From contig NZ_JAODUA010000005.1 of assembly GCF_025399895.1 (NCBI RefSeq), positions 310,001 through 374,000 on the forward strand: a stretch of 64,000 nt of DNA. Direction: 5' to 3'. Shown here piece after piece: positions 1-7,263 of this stretch (the first letter of the stretch is position 1; each line of letters opens with the position of its first letter). This stretch comes from Streptomyces sp. ASQP_92. Its GTDB lineage: Bacteria > Actinomycetota > Actinomycetes > Streptomycetales > Streptomycetaceae. The notes under the pieces are model-generated. The model had not been told where the DNA came from. It worked only from the letters and a program-made list of their open reading frames with translations, and did not search any database. A program made the translations under genes and the position numbers.

Positions 1-617
1 CCCCGCACCAGGAACCCCGGCACCAGGAGCCCGCACTCCCGGCGCCCCTGCATCCGGAACTCCTGCACCAGGAATCCCAGCACCAGGAGCCCGGACACCG
101 GGAGCCCCTGTATCAGGAACCCGTACGCCAGGAGGCTCCGCGGCCGGTACCCGAACCGCAGGCGCGGCCCGGCATCGACCTGCCGTCGCCCCGGACGCAC
201 GTGGCCGAGCCGACCACGGCCGGCCGGGGGAACGGGCCGCTTCCGGTCCGCGCGGCGCACGAGGAGCGGCCCAACCCGGCCTCCGCGTCCCCCGGTGTCC
301 AGCACGGCACCCCCCCCGAGGCCGCCGAACCCCGGCTGATCACCGCCCCCCGAGTCCAGAACGGAGCCGTGCGCGGCACCATGGGCCGCCCCGATCTGCC
401 CCGGCGCCGCAGCCAGGAACACCTCGTACCCCAGCTGCGGGACGCGCCCGAACCCCGCAGGAACGACGAACACGCCCTGCACGACCCGGGGTTGATGGCC
501 GCGTTCCAGCGGGGCATCGGCCTCGCCGAAGCGCAGCAGAGCCACGCAGCACAGCCGACCCACCCCTCCCCCCAGGCGCTCCAGTCGGAAACTGACGCCG
601 AACACTCCAAGGAGTAG
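1..617 (+). CDS. cvnA: Conservon sensor kinase CvnA, C-terminal part only
   Basis: The gene enters from the left edge and only its last 205 codons are present, so no kinase or ATPase motif can be seen. The visible part is a Gln/Glu/Pro-rich tail with several HQEP-like repeats in the first 40 codons. It ends with a basic RRRSQEHLVPQLR segment, a tail pattern I associate with CvnA kinases. The main reason for the assignment is context: roadblock, DUF742 and Ras-like GTPase genes follow within 8 to 30 bases. In conservons CvnA is a membrane histidine-kinase-like sensor that assembles with CvnB, CvnC and CvnD. Only the tail is certain; the catalytic domains lie outside the window. Confidence 0.75.
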   Translation, partial: PHQEPRHQEPALPAPLHPELLHQESQHQEPGHREPLYQEPVRQEAPRPVPEPQARPGIDLPSPRTHVAEPTTAGRGNGPLPVRAAHEERPNPASASPGVQHGTPPEAAEPRLITAPRVQNGAVRGTMGRPDLPRRRSQEHLVPQLRDAPEPRRNDEHALHDPGLMAAFQRGIGLAEAQQSHAAQPTHPSPQALQSETDAEHSKE

Positions 618-624
618 ATGCACC

Positions 625-1059
625 ATGGCGAGCGATGCGCCGACCGGACACGTCTCGGACCTCGACTGGCTGCTGAGCGGACTGGTCCAGCGGGTGCCCT
701 ACACCCGCAATGCGGTTCTGCTCTCCTCCGACGGCCTGGTGAAGTCCGTTCACGGCCTGGACACCGACAGCGCCGACCACATGGCGGCCCTCGCCTCCGG
801 GCTCTACTCGCTCGGCCGCAGCGCGGGAGCGCGCTTCGGGGACGGGGGCGAGGTCAGGCAGGTCGTGGTGGAGCTCGACTCCACTCTGCTCTTCGTGTCG
901 ACCGCGGGTTCTGGGACCTGTCTCGCCGTCCTGGCCGGCCGGGAGGCCGACGCGGCGGTGCTCGGCTACGAGATGGCAATGCTCGTCAAGAGCGTACGGC
1001 CGTATCTCGTCACCCCGGCCAGGCAGGGCGCCGGGGCACCGAGCGGCCTGAGGAGTTGA
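625..1059 (+). CDS. cvnB: Roadblock/LC7 domain protein CvnB
   Basis: A 144-residue protein of roadblock/LC7 size. It opens with a DLDWLLSGLVQRVPY helix followed by alternating strands (NAVLLSSDGL, LLFVSTAGSGTCLAVLA), as in MglB-like proteins. In conservons CvnB binds the GTPase CvnD and is thought to act as a regulator of its nucleotide state at the membrane. The start ATG lies 7 bases after the upstream stop, and an AAGGAG motif sits just before it. It is second in a tightly packed cvnA-B-C-D operon, which makes the assignment firm. Confidence 0.93.
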   Translation: MASDAPTGHVSDLDWLLSGLVQRVPYTRNAVLLSSDGLVKSVHGLDTDSADHMAALASGLYSLGRSAGARFGDGGEVRQVVVELDSTLLFVSTAGSGTCLAVLAGREADAAVLGYEMAMLVKSVRPYLVTPARQGAGAPSGLRS

Positions 1060-1061
1060 CC

Positions 1062-1433
1062 GTGGCGGCCCCACAGGACGGGCCGTGGCTCGACGACGCG
1101 GCCGGGCGGTTGATCCGCCCCTACACGGTGAGCAACGGCCGTACGCGGCCGACCGCGACGCTCGATCTGCTCTCGCAGGTCATGGCCACCGGCACAATGC
1201 CCCAGACGCTCCTGGGGCCCGAGCACTCCCAGGCCCTCGGCCTGTGCAAGGGCCCGACCTCGGTGGCGGAGATCTCGGCGCACTTACGACTGCCCGCCGT
1301 CGTCACCAAAGTGGTCCTGTCGGACCTGGTGGACTGCGGGGCGGTGACCGCGCGGGCCCCCCGCTTCCATCACACGCCCACCGACCGATCTCTGCTGGAG
1401 GCAGTGCTCGATGGCCTACGACGACGGCTTTGA
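1062..1433 (+). CDS. cvnC: DUF742 protein CvnC
   Basis: A 123-residue DUF742 protein. It shows the family pattern LIRPYTVSNGRTRPT near the N-terminus. A winged-helix-like half follows (VAEISAHLRLPAVVTKVVLSDLVDCGAV), and the C-terminus ends in LLEAVLDGLRRRL. The GTG start is preferred because AGGAG sits 6 bases upstream and the start falls 2 bases after the cvnB stop; longer readings of this frame run antisense to nothing and lack family character. The last 23 bases overlap cvnD. DUF742 proteins in conservons are believed to link the sensor kinase to the GTPase, but their biochemical role is not settled. Confidence 0.9.
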   Translation: MAAPQDGPWLDDAAGRLIRPYTVSNGRTRPTATLDLLSQVMATGTMPQTLLGPEHSQALGLCKGPTSVAEISAHLRLPAVVTKVVLSDLVDCGAVTARAPRFHHTPTDRSLLEAVLDGLRRRL

Positions 1434-2028
1434 CGCCCTGCCCGACGGGGCCGCCGTGGACCTGTTCCCGACCGCGCTGAAGATCCTTGTCGCGGGAGGG
1501 TTCGGGGTCGGCAAGACGACCTTTGTCGGAGCGGTCAGCGAGATCGAACCGCTCTCCACCGAGGAGCTCCTCACCACGGTCAGCGTGGCCCACGACAGCC
1601 TCGAAGGCATCGAGTCCAAGACCACCACCACGGTCGCCATGGACTTCGGCCGCATCACCCTGGACGACCGCCATGTGCTCTATCTGTTCGGCACCCCCGG
1701 CCAGGAGCGCTTCTGGTTCATGTGGGACGAGCTGTCGGAGGGGGCGCTGGGTGCGGTGATCCTCGCCGACACCCGGAGGCTCGACGAGTGCTTCTCCGCC
1801 GTCGACTTCTTCGAGCGGCGGGGAATCGGATTCCTCGTCGCGGTCAACGAGTTCGACGGTTCGTACCGATACGACCCGGAGGAGGTGCGGGCCGCCATAG
1901 ACCTCAAGCCAGAGGTCCCCGTCGTGCTCTGCGACGCCCGCATCGGCAGCTCCGGCATCCGCACGCTGGTCACCCTGGTCCAGCATCTGCTCGCCACCAT
2001 CCCGGCAGCTACCAGCCATGGAGCTTGA
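1411..2028 (+). CDS. cvnD: Ras-like GTPase CvnD
   Basis: A 205-residue small GTP-binding protein. The P-loop is GGFGVGKTT near residue 30. A switch region contains TTTTVAMDFG, the G3 region reads FGTPGQERF and the G4 motif is NEFD. This G4 replaces the usual NKxD lysine with glutamate, as seen in many bacterial MglA/CvnD-type proteins. The start overlaps the end of cvnC, which implies translational coupling. In conservons CvnD is the output GTPase that cycles at the membrane with CvnA, CvnB and CvnC, and loss of some conservons alters development and antibiotic output in Streptomyces. Confidence 0.93.
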   Translation: MAYDDGFDALPDGAAVDLFPTALKILVAGGFGVGKTTFVGAVSEIEPLSTEELLTTVSVAHDSLEGIESKTTTTVAMDFGRITLDDRHVLYLFGTPGQERFWFMWDELSEGALGAVILADTRRLDECFSAVDFFERRGIGFLVAVNEFDGSYRYDPEEVRAAIDLKPEVPVVLCDARIGSSGIRTLVTLVQHLLATIPAATSHGA

Positions 2029-2030
2029 CT

Positions 2031-2603
2031 ATGACGTACGACCCGACCGGACATCTGCTGCTCACCCCCGTCGACCGGGAAGCGCCGGTCCGCGTCCAGC
2101 GGCTGCGCCAGCTCGGCATGGGGGACCGGCCCGACCCGGCCTTCGACGAGTTCGCCCGCAAGCTCGCCGCGGTAACCGGAGCGCCCTTCTCGATGGTCAA
2201 CTTCATCGATGAGAACCAGCAGTTCTTCGCGGGGCTGCACACCCCCAACGGCACCCACAACGGTGCGGACCTGGGTGCGGCGGCGGCCGCCTCCGGCGGA
2301 GTGAGCCGCATCATGGCCCGCGACCACGGTTACTGCCCGCACGTCGTGGTGCGGCGCAAGGCGCTCGTCCTGGAGGACGTGTGCGACTACCCGCGTTTCG
2401 CCGGCAACCCGGTGGTGGACGAGATCGGCATCCGCTCCTATCTCGGCGCCCCGCTCATCGACCGCACCGGCATCGCGCTCGGCACCATCTGTGTGGTCGA
2501 CACCGAGCCCCGGCCCTGGGGCAGGGCGGGGCTCGAAACCATCAAGACGATGGCGGCGGAGCTGGTCGAGCAGATCCACCGGCGCGAGGACGGCCGCTTC
2601 TGA
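2031..2603 (+). CDS. GAF-domain protein, fifth gene of the conservon
   Basis: A 190-residue single GAF-domain protein. Typical features are AAVTGAPFSMVNFIDENQQFF, then a CPHVVVRRKALVLEDV segment, then GIRSYLGAPLIDRTGIALGTICVVD. It starts 2 bases after the cvnD stop, so it is almost certainly co-transcribed. GAF proteins bind small ligands, haem or cyclic nucleotides; the conserved position of this cysteine (YCPHVV) resembles GAF proteins found next to conservons, but the ligand cannot be inferred. It probably supplies a sensory input to, or is an output of, the conservon complex. Confidence 0.85.
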   Translation: MTYDPTGHLLLTPVDREAPVRVQRLRQLGMGDRPDPAFDEFARKLAAVTGAPFSMVNFIDENQQFFAGLHTPNGTHNGADLGAAAAASGGVSRIMARDHGYCPHVVVRRKALVLEDVCDYPRFAGNPVVDEIGIRSYLGAPLIDRTGIALGTICVVDTEPRPWGRAGLETIKTMAAELVEQIHRREDGRF

Positions 2604-2625
2604 GCCGTCCCCGCCGCGGCCGAGG

Positions 2626-3831
2626 TCAGTGGAGGGTGGCCAGTTCCCGCATGCGTACCAGGTCGGACAGGCGCTGCGACCACTGGCCCTTCGCGGTGCC
2701 CAGCGCCACCTCGGCCAGCCTCAGAAGCTGGACGTCGGAGGTGCCGGCCGGGGCGAAGATGTGGTGGGCGTCGCGCAGATAGCGCTCGATGGGCCGGTCG
2801 GTGAACAGGCCGGCCGCGGCGTGGATCTCCATGGCGTTGCGCGCCGAGTCCAGTGCCGACTCCACGTTGACGACCTTGGCGTTCATGAGCTCGGCGTCGC
2901 AGGGCAGCCCCTGGTCCAGTAACTGGACCGCGTGGTAGGCGACGAGCCTGGCCGTCATGACCCGGGACTGCAACTGCCCCAACTTGATTTTGATGTTGGG
3001 GAGTTCGTGCAGCGGCTTGCCGTAGCGGATCCGCTCGGTGCAGAAGCGGGTGGTCTCCTCCAGGATCGCCTGATGGATGCCGAGCGCGACAGCGGTGAGG
3101 TTGGCCCGCCCGTACAGCACGCTGGAGGAGTACGCGACGGCGAGCCCGTCCCCCTCCTCGCCGAGCCGATGGGACACGGGCACACGGCAGTTGTGGAAGC
3201 GCACCTCGCCGAAGCTGAAGCCGTGCAGGCCCATCGACTCCCGGTGCTCGCCCAGCGAGAAGCCCGGCCGGTCGGACTCGACGAGGAACGCCGACAGGCC
3301 CTTCGATCCCGGCCCGGTGCGCAGGATCACCCCGTGGAGATCGCCCACATGGCTGTTGCCCACATAGAGTTTTCGGCCATTGAGAATGTAGTCGTCACCG
3401 TCGCGGACCGCGCTCGCGGCCATGCCCAGCACATGGCCGCCCGACTCGGGTTCGGTGACCGCGATCGTCGGCAGGCACTCCCCGGCGGCGACGGCCGGGA
3501 GCCAGCTCTTCTTCTGTTCCTCGTTCCCGAAGTGCACGATCTTGGCGACGCCGAGCTGGGAGGCCTGCACCATGGCCCCCATAGCGCCGCTCACCCGGGA
3601 CAGCTCCTCGATGATGATGGTCTTGCCGAGATGACCCACGCCCATTCCGCCGTAGGCGGGGCTGACGGTGGCGCCTATCCAGCCCTGTCGGGCGATGAGC
3701 CGCGACAGCTCGTACTGGACGGTGCGCGCGGCCTCCATCTCGGCTATCCGGGGTCGTACCTCACGTTCCGCGAAGTGCCGTACGTCTTCCCTCAGTTGTT
3801 GGTGCAGTCGGCTGTTGAAGTATCCGTCCAT
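2626..3831 (-). CDS. Acyl-CoA dehydrogenase family flavoprotein
   Basis: A 401-residue protein with the full acyl-CoA dehydrogenase layout: an N-terminal helical domain, the flavin-contact strand LPTIAVTEPESGG (about 120-132), a middle beta domain and a C-terminal helical bundle with ERIRYGKPL and IERYLRDAHH. The usual catalytic glutamate of the YEGT motif is alanine here (PAGT, A362). The alternative site used by isovaleryl-type enzymes (LxxER) reads LYGR, with glycine at position 241. It may therefore act on an unusual substrate or use another base. The gene is convergent with the conservon and single, so the neighbours give no pathway. Confidence 0.88.
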   Translation of the reverse strand: MDGYFNSRLHQQLREDVRHFAEREVRPRIAEMEAARTVQYELSRLIARQGWIGATVSPAYGGMGVGHLGKTIIIEELSRVSGAMGAMVQASQLGVAKIVHFGNEEQKKSWLPAVAAGECLPTIAVTEPESGGHVLGMAASAVRDGDDYILNGRKLYVGNSHVGDLHGVILRTGPGSKGLSAFLVESDRPGFSLGEHRESMGLHGFSFGEVRFHNCRVPVSHRLGEEGDGLAVAYSSSVLYGRANLTAVALGIHQAILEETTRFCTERIRYGKPLHELPNIKIKLGQLQSRVMTARLVAYHAVQLLDQGLPCDAELMNAKVVNVESALDSARNAMEIHAAAGLFTDRPIERYLRDAHHIFAPAGTSDVQLLRLAEVALGTAKGQWSQRLSDLVRMRELATLH

Positions 3832-4117
3832 CCGCGAGCCCTCCTCCGCGAAACGCCTGCCGCGGGAGGCCCCGGCAGGTGGTGCATCGGCAGTGGTCCC
3901 GTCCCGAAGAGGCCGACCTCCCCATGCTGTGAAACGCCCCCCTCCGCTACACCACTCTCCGCCAACTATGGCCAGAAGGTGGCGTGTTGACGACGTAATG
4001 GCGATGTGTTGTGTGTGCCCCGGCCTGTTCGGTCCCAGTCGATTGCATCCCCTTCACACAACTTTCCGCCACATGACAACGGCAAAAGTTTCGTGGGCAT
4101 GTGGCACTGAGGGCCAG

Positions 4118-4180
4118 GAAGCGGAATCAGATCGACACGGTCATGACATCCGAGAACAGGTGCAGAACCGATTCCGCTTC
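4118..4180. repeat. Perfect 11-bp inverted repeat with 41-bp spacer
   Basis: GAAGCGGAATC at 4118-4128 is perfectly mirrored by GATTCCGCTTC at 4170-4180. The spacer is too long for an ordinary terminator. It lies in the spacer between the acyl-CoA dehydrogenase promoter region and the next gene and could be a paired protein-binding site or part of a structured RNA. Confidence 0.6.
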
Positions 4181-4855
4181 GACATCGACGAAAACGACCT
4201 GTCCTTCATACGTGTGAGTGAACGGAAGAGCTCCGCGCCACCCCGCCGACCAGCACTTTCCGCTGCCCGGGGTGGCGTCGGGTGGCGGATCGGGCCATGG
4301 GGCGGGCGCGTCACATTCCGGCAAAGGGCGTCGTACGGCGGGGGAGAGGCGGACGGAAGCCCCCGGATCGCGCCGCTGACCTGGTGGTTCTCCGTGAGGA
4401 TCGGTTCGCCCGGGGCACGGGCCCGAGGTCCGTGGAACGACTCCGGTCCCTGGCGGGCCGGCCGTGGCGCCCTTGCCGCGGCTCGGCACCGGCCCCGACG
4501 GCCGTTGGTCACCGGCCCGACTGTTGCACAACGGACGCGCGCCATAAGGGAGTCGGACGCTGATGTAAGGGTCGGTGAACGGTCGCCGCCCCTGGAATTG
4601 GTTGCGTCCGGCGAGGGCGCGTTGGGGTGTGGACCAGCGTGAACGGTGCATTGCGGTGGCTCGGGGCGCGCGTCGGAGCGCGAGATACGGAATCGAGCGC
4701 TGCCCTCGGCGCGCCCTCGCGAGCGGCCCCGCCGGGAACCGGAGGCGGCGTCATTCGGACACGGGACCCGGAAGCCTGACGCCAGGTGCCCGAGGGTCTG
4801 CGGCGTCGCGTGCGCCGTAACGAGCACGAAGGTGTGGGGAAGTGGTGAGGAATCC

Positions 4856-4977
4856 GGCCACGGGGCGAGGGTCGGGACCGTGCCCGGTCGGCTCCGGTTC
4901 GTCGGCGGGAGCGACCGGCCACGGGGCGACGGTCGGAACCGTGCCCGGTCGGCTCCGGTTCGCCGGCGGGAGCGGGT
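4856..4977. repeat. Two-copy tandem repeat, period 61 bp
   Basis: The segment around TGCCCGGTCGGCTCCGGTT occurs twice, starting at 4881 and 4942, with only a few differences over about 58 bases. This is a recent tandem duplication just upstream of the Gfo/Idh/MocA gene. It may contain its promoter or operator in duplicate. Confidence 0.85.
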
Positions 4978-5063
4978 CCTCCGGCCGCCGCCCTCGCCCT
5001 GCCCGTTCACCGATCGCATCCTTGGCCATGGTCACAACTCGGCTCCAAGCGAAGGAAGTTGAC

Positions 5064-6275
5064 ATGACCGACCTCCGTATCGGCGTCATCGGATACGGCA
5101 TGCGCGGCAGCATCGCGCGCGTCGCCCACCGGCCCGGGCGCGGCTCAGCCGTGACCGCCGTCGCGGACCCCGACCCCCGGGCCCGCACGGAGGCCGCCGC
5201 GGCCTTCCCCGGCGCGCTCGTCCGCGCCGACGCCCGCGCGGTGACCGAGGCGGCCGGCCTCGACGCCGTACTCGTCCTCACCCCCGACCACACCCACGCC
5301 GACCTGACCTGTGCCGCCCTGCGCGCCGGAAGGCCGGTCTTCGTGGAGAAGCCCCTGGACATCACGGTCGAGGGCTGCGACGAGATCCTGCGGACCGCGC
5401 GCGACACCGGGACGCGCCTGTACGTGGGCCACAACATGCGGCACATGCCCGTCGTCCGGATGATGCGCGACCTCGTCCGCCGCGGCTCCATCGGCACCGT
5501 CAAGACGATCTGGGTGCGCCACTTCGTGGGGTACGGCGGCGACTGGTACTTCAAGGACTGGCACGCCGAGCGCCGCTGCACCACCGGCCTCCTGCTCCAG
5601 AAGGCCGCGCACGACATCGACGTACTGCACTGGCTGGCCGGCGGCTACGCGAGCGATGTCCAGGCGATGGGCGACCTGATGGTGTACGGAGCCAACCCGC
5701 ACCGCCGGGCGCCCGGCGAACCCAAGGCGCGGGACTGGTACACCGAGGACGGCCACTGGCCGCCGCACACCCAGCGCGCCCTCAACCCGGTGATCGACGT
5801 CGAGGACGTGTCGCTGCTCAACCTGCGCCTGGACAACGGGGTGCTCGCCTCCTACCAGCAGTGCCATTTCACCCCGGACTACTGGCGCAACTACACGGTC
5901 ATCGGCGACGCGGGCCGCCTGGAGAACTTCGGCGACGGCCCGGGCGGCCAGGTGAAGGTGTGGAACACCCGCCGCTCCGGCTACCGCCCCGAACCGGACG
6001 AAACGTACGACATCCCCGGAGCCGGCGCTTCCGCGCGGGACGAGGGGGACCAGGGGCACGGCGGGGCGGATCCGGTGGTCATCGACGAGTTCCTGCGCTT
6101 CGTACGCGACGGCGGCCCCACCGACACCTCGCCGGTCGCGGCCCGCATGGCGGTCGCGGCGGGCTTCCAGGCCACGGCCTCCCTGAGGGCGGGAGGAACC
6201 CCGCAGAAGGTGCCGGTGCTCGACCCGGACCTCGCGGCGTACTTCGAGTGGGGCCAGAGGGAAGACGCCGGATGA
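5064..6275 (+). CDS. Gfo/Idh/MocA family oxidoreductase
   Basis: A 403-residue NAD(P)-dependent oxidoreductase of the Gfo/Idh/MocA family. The Rossmann start is IGVIGYGMRGS. The coenzyme and catalytic motif EKPLD lies near residue 100, followed by a C-terminal alpha/beta domain with KAAHDIDVLHWLAGG, whose His is the usual catalytic residue. Family members oxidise or epimerise sugars, inositols and similar polyols. The start is set by GAAGGAAG 7 bases upstream; in-frame codons further up run through the tandem repeat and are not family-like. It stands alone, with no sugar transporter next to it, so the substrate is unknown. Confidence 0.9.
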   Translation: MTDLRIGVIGYGMRGSIARVAHRPGRGSAVTAVADPDPRARTEAAAAFPGALVRADARAVTEAAGLDAVLVLTPDHTHADLTCAALRAGRPVFVEKPLDITVEGCDEILRTARDTGTRLYVGHNMRHMPVVRMMRDLVRRGSIGTVKTIWVRHFVGYGGDWYFKDWHAERRCTTGLLLQKAAHDIDVLHWLAGGYASDVQAMGDLMVYGANPHRRAPGEPKARDWYTEDGHWPPHTQRALNPVIDVEDVSLLNLRLDNGVLASYQQCHFTPDYWRNYTVIGDAGRLENFGDGPGGQVKVWNTRRSGYRPEPDETYDIPGAGASARDEGDQGHGGADPVVIDEFLRFVRDGGPTDTSPVAARMAVAAGFQATASLRAGGTPQKVPVLDPDLAAYFEWGQREDAG

Positions 6276-6431
6276 GAGCGGCTCGGGGCCTTCGGGCCGG
6301 AGGGTGGCCCGGTGCGGGCCGCCTCTCCCTTCCCCCTCCGAGCGGCGCCCTCTTCCTTCAGCGGGTCGGCTGTCGGTGGTGCGGCTTCCTTCAGGGGGCC
6401 GGCTGTCGGTGGTGCGGCGTACGGTGCTCGC

Positions 6432-6782
6432 ATGGCCAACGCCGACGACGTACGCCGCATCGCGCTCGCGCTCCCCGGGGCGACGGAGAAGCTCGCCTGG
6501 GGCAAGCCCACCTTCCGGGTCGCGGGCAAGATATTCGCCTCCCTGGGGGACGACGACGCCTGGGTGGGCGTGAAGTGCCCGAAGGAGGACCGGGAGGAGT
6601 TGATCGCCGCCGAACCCGACAAGTTCTTCCTGCGCGAGGGGCACGACGACCACTACGACTGGCTGCGGGTCCGGCTCGGCGCGCTCGACGGAGACGCCGA
6701 GCTGTCCGCGATCCTGACCGACTCCTGGCGCCAGGCCGCCCCGCGCAAGCTCCTGGACGCCCACCCCGCGCCGGGCGGCTGA
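6432..6782 (+). CDS. MmcQ/YjbR family DNA-binding-type protein
   Basis: A 116-residue MmcQ/YjbR (CyaY-like fold) protein. It shows the family pattern RRIALALPGATEKLAWGKPTFRV, then GKIFASL and WVGVKCP, with the C-terminal DDWLRVRL-like strand (YDWLRVRLG). Family members are small MmcQ-fold proteins with no proven enzymatic activity. The ATG fits the family N-terminus exactly; the 150 bases before it contain a short direct repeat around CTGTCGGTGGTGCGG and no good alternative start. The gene is followed by a tRNA. Confidence 0.87.
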   Translation: MANADDVRRIALALPGATEKLAWGKPTFRVAGKIFASLGDDDAWVGVKCPKEDREELIAAEPDKFFLREGHDDHYDWLRVRLGALDGDAELSAILTDSWRQAAPRKLLDAHPAPGG

Positions 6783-6892
6783 GCCGAGCCCGATGGCGGC
6801 CACTCCGGGAAAGGGGTTCGTGACCACCCGGGGAAGTGCGGTATTGTTCTCATGCACGAACGGCCGGGGGAAACCCCAGGTCAGACGGGCAT

Positions 6893-6966
<74 letters not shown>

Positions 6967-6981
6967 CTCGAAAGAGTCGAG

Positions 6982-7027
6982 GTCAGGGCCGGTTACGGAG
7001 AAATCCTAGACCGGCCCTGACTCGTTT
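6982..7027 (+). terminator. Rho-independent-type terminator after tRNA-Pro
   Basis: Perfect 11-bp stem GTCAGGGCCGG (6982-6992) with CCGGCCCTGAC (7011-7021), followed by TCGTTT. It closes the tRNA transcript. Confidence 0.8.
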
Positions 7028-7263
7028 CCCGGCCGTTGTCGATCTTTTGAGGCCCCGCCCGCGGCGGTTCCGGCTCACGTTTTCGGCCGATGGTTCTTGT
7101 CGATGGTTCCGGCTCGGGGTCGCCGTCGAGGAGCCGGGTCCGTGCGCGAGGGACTTTCGGCCCGAAGGTCGTGACCTTTGCGCCCGCCGCCGGGGGCGGA
7201 TGTCGGCTGGGATGGAAGACCCGCCCGTAGGCAGGGCCCGCCGTCCGCCCGCTCTCGAGATCG

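Larger units (their letters stand above)
3832..5063. other. Gene-poor spacer of about 1.2 kb
   Basis: No reading frame here looks like a conserved protein. The first 350 bases are less GC-rich than the surroundings and hold a long inverted repeat, and the last 200 hold a tandem duplication; both are listed separately. One minus-strand stretch near 4130-4230 would encode a plausible hydrophobic C-terminus, but no good start or ribosome site precedes it. Confidence 0.6.

Noticed and set aside
1..130. Short direct repeats (CACCAGGA units) that could look like a CRISPR array
   Set aside because: The repeats are in frame with the cvnA tail and encode HQEP-type units; spacing is irregular and units are too short.
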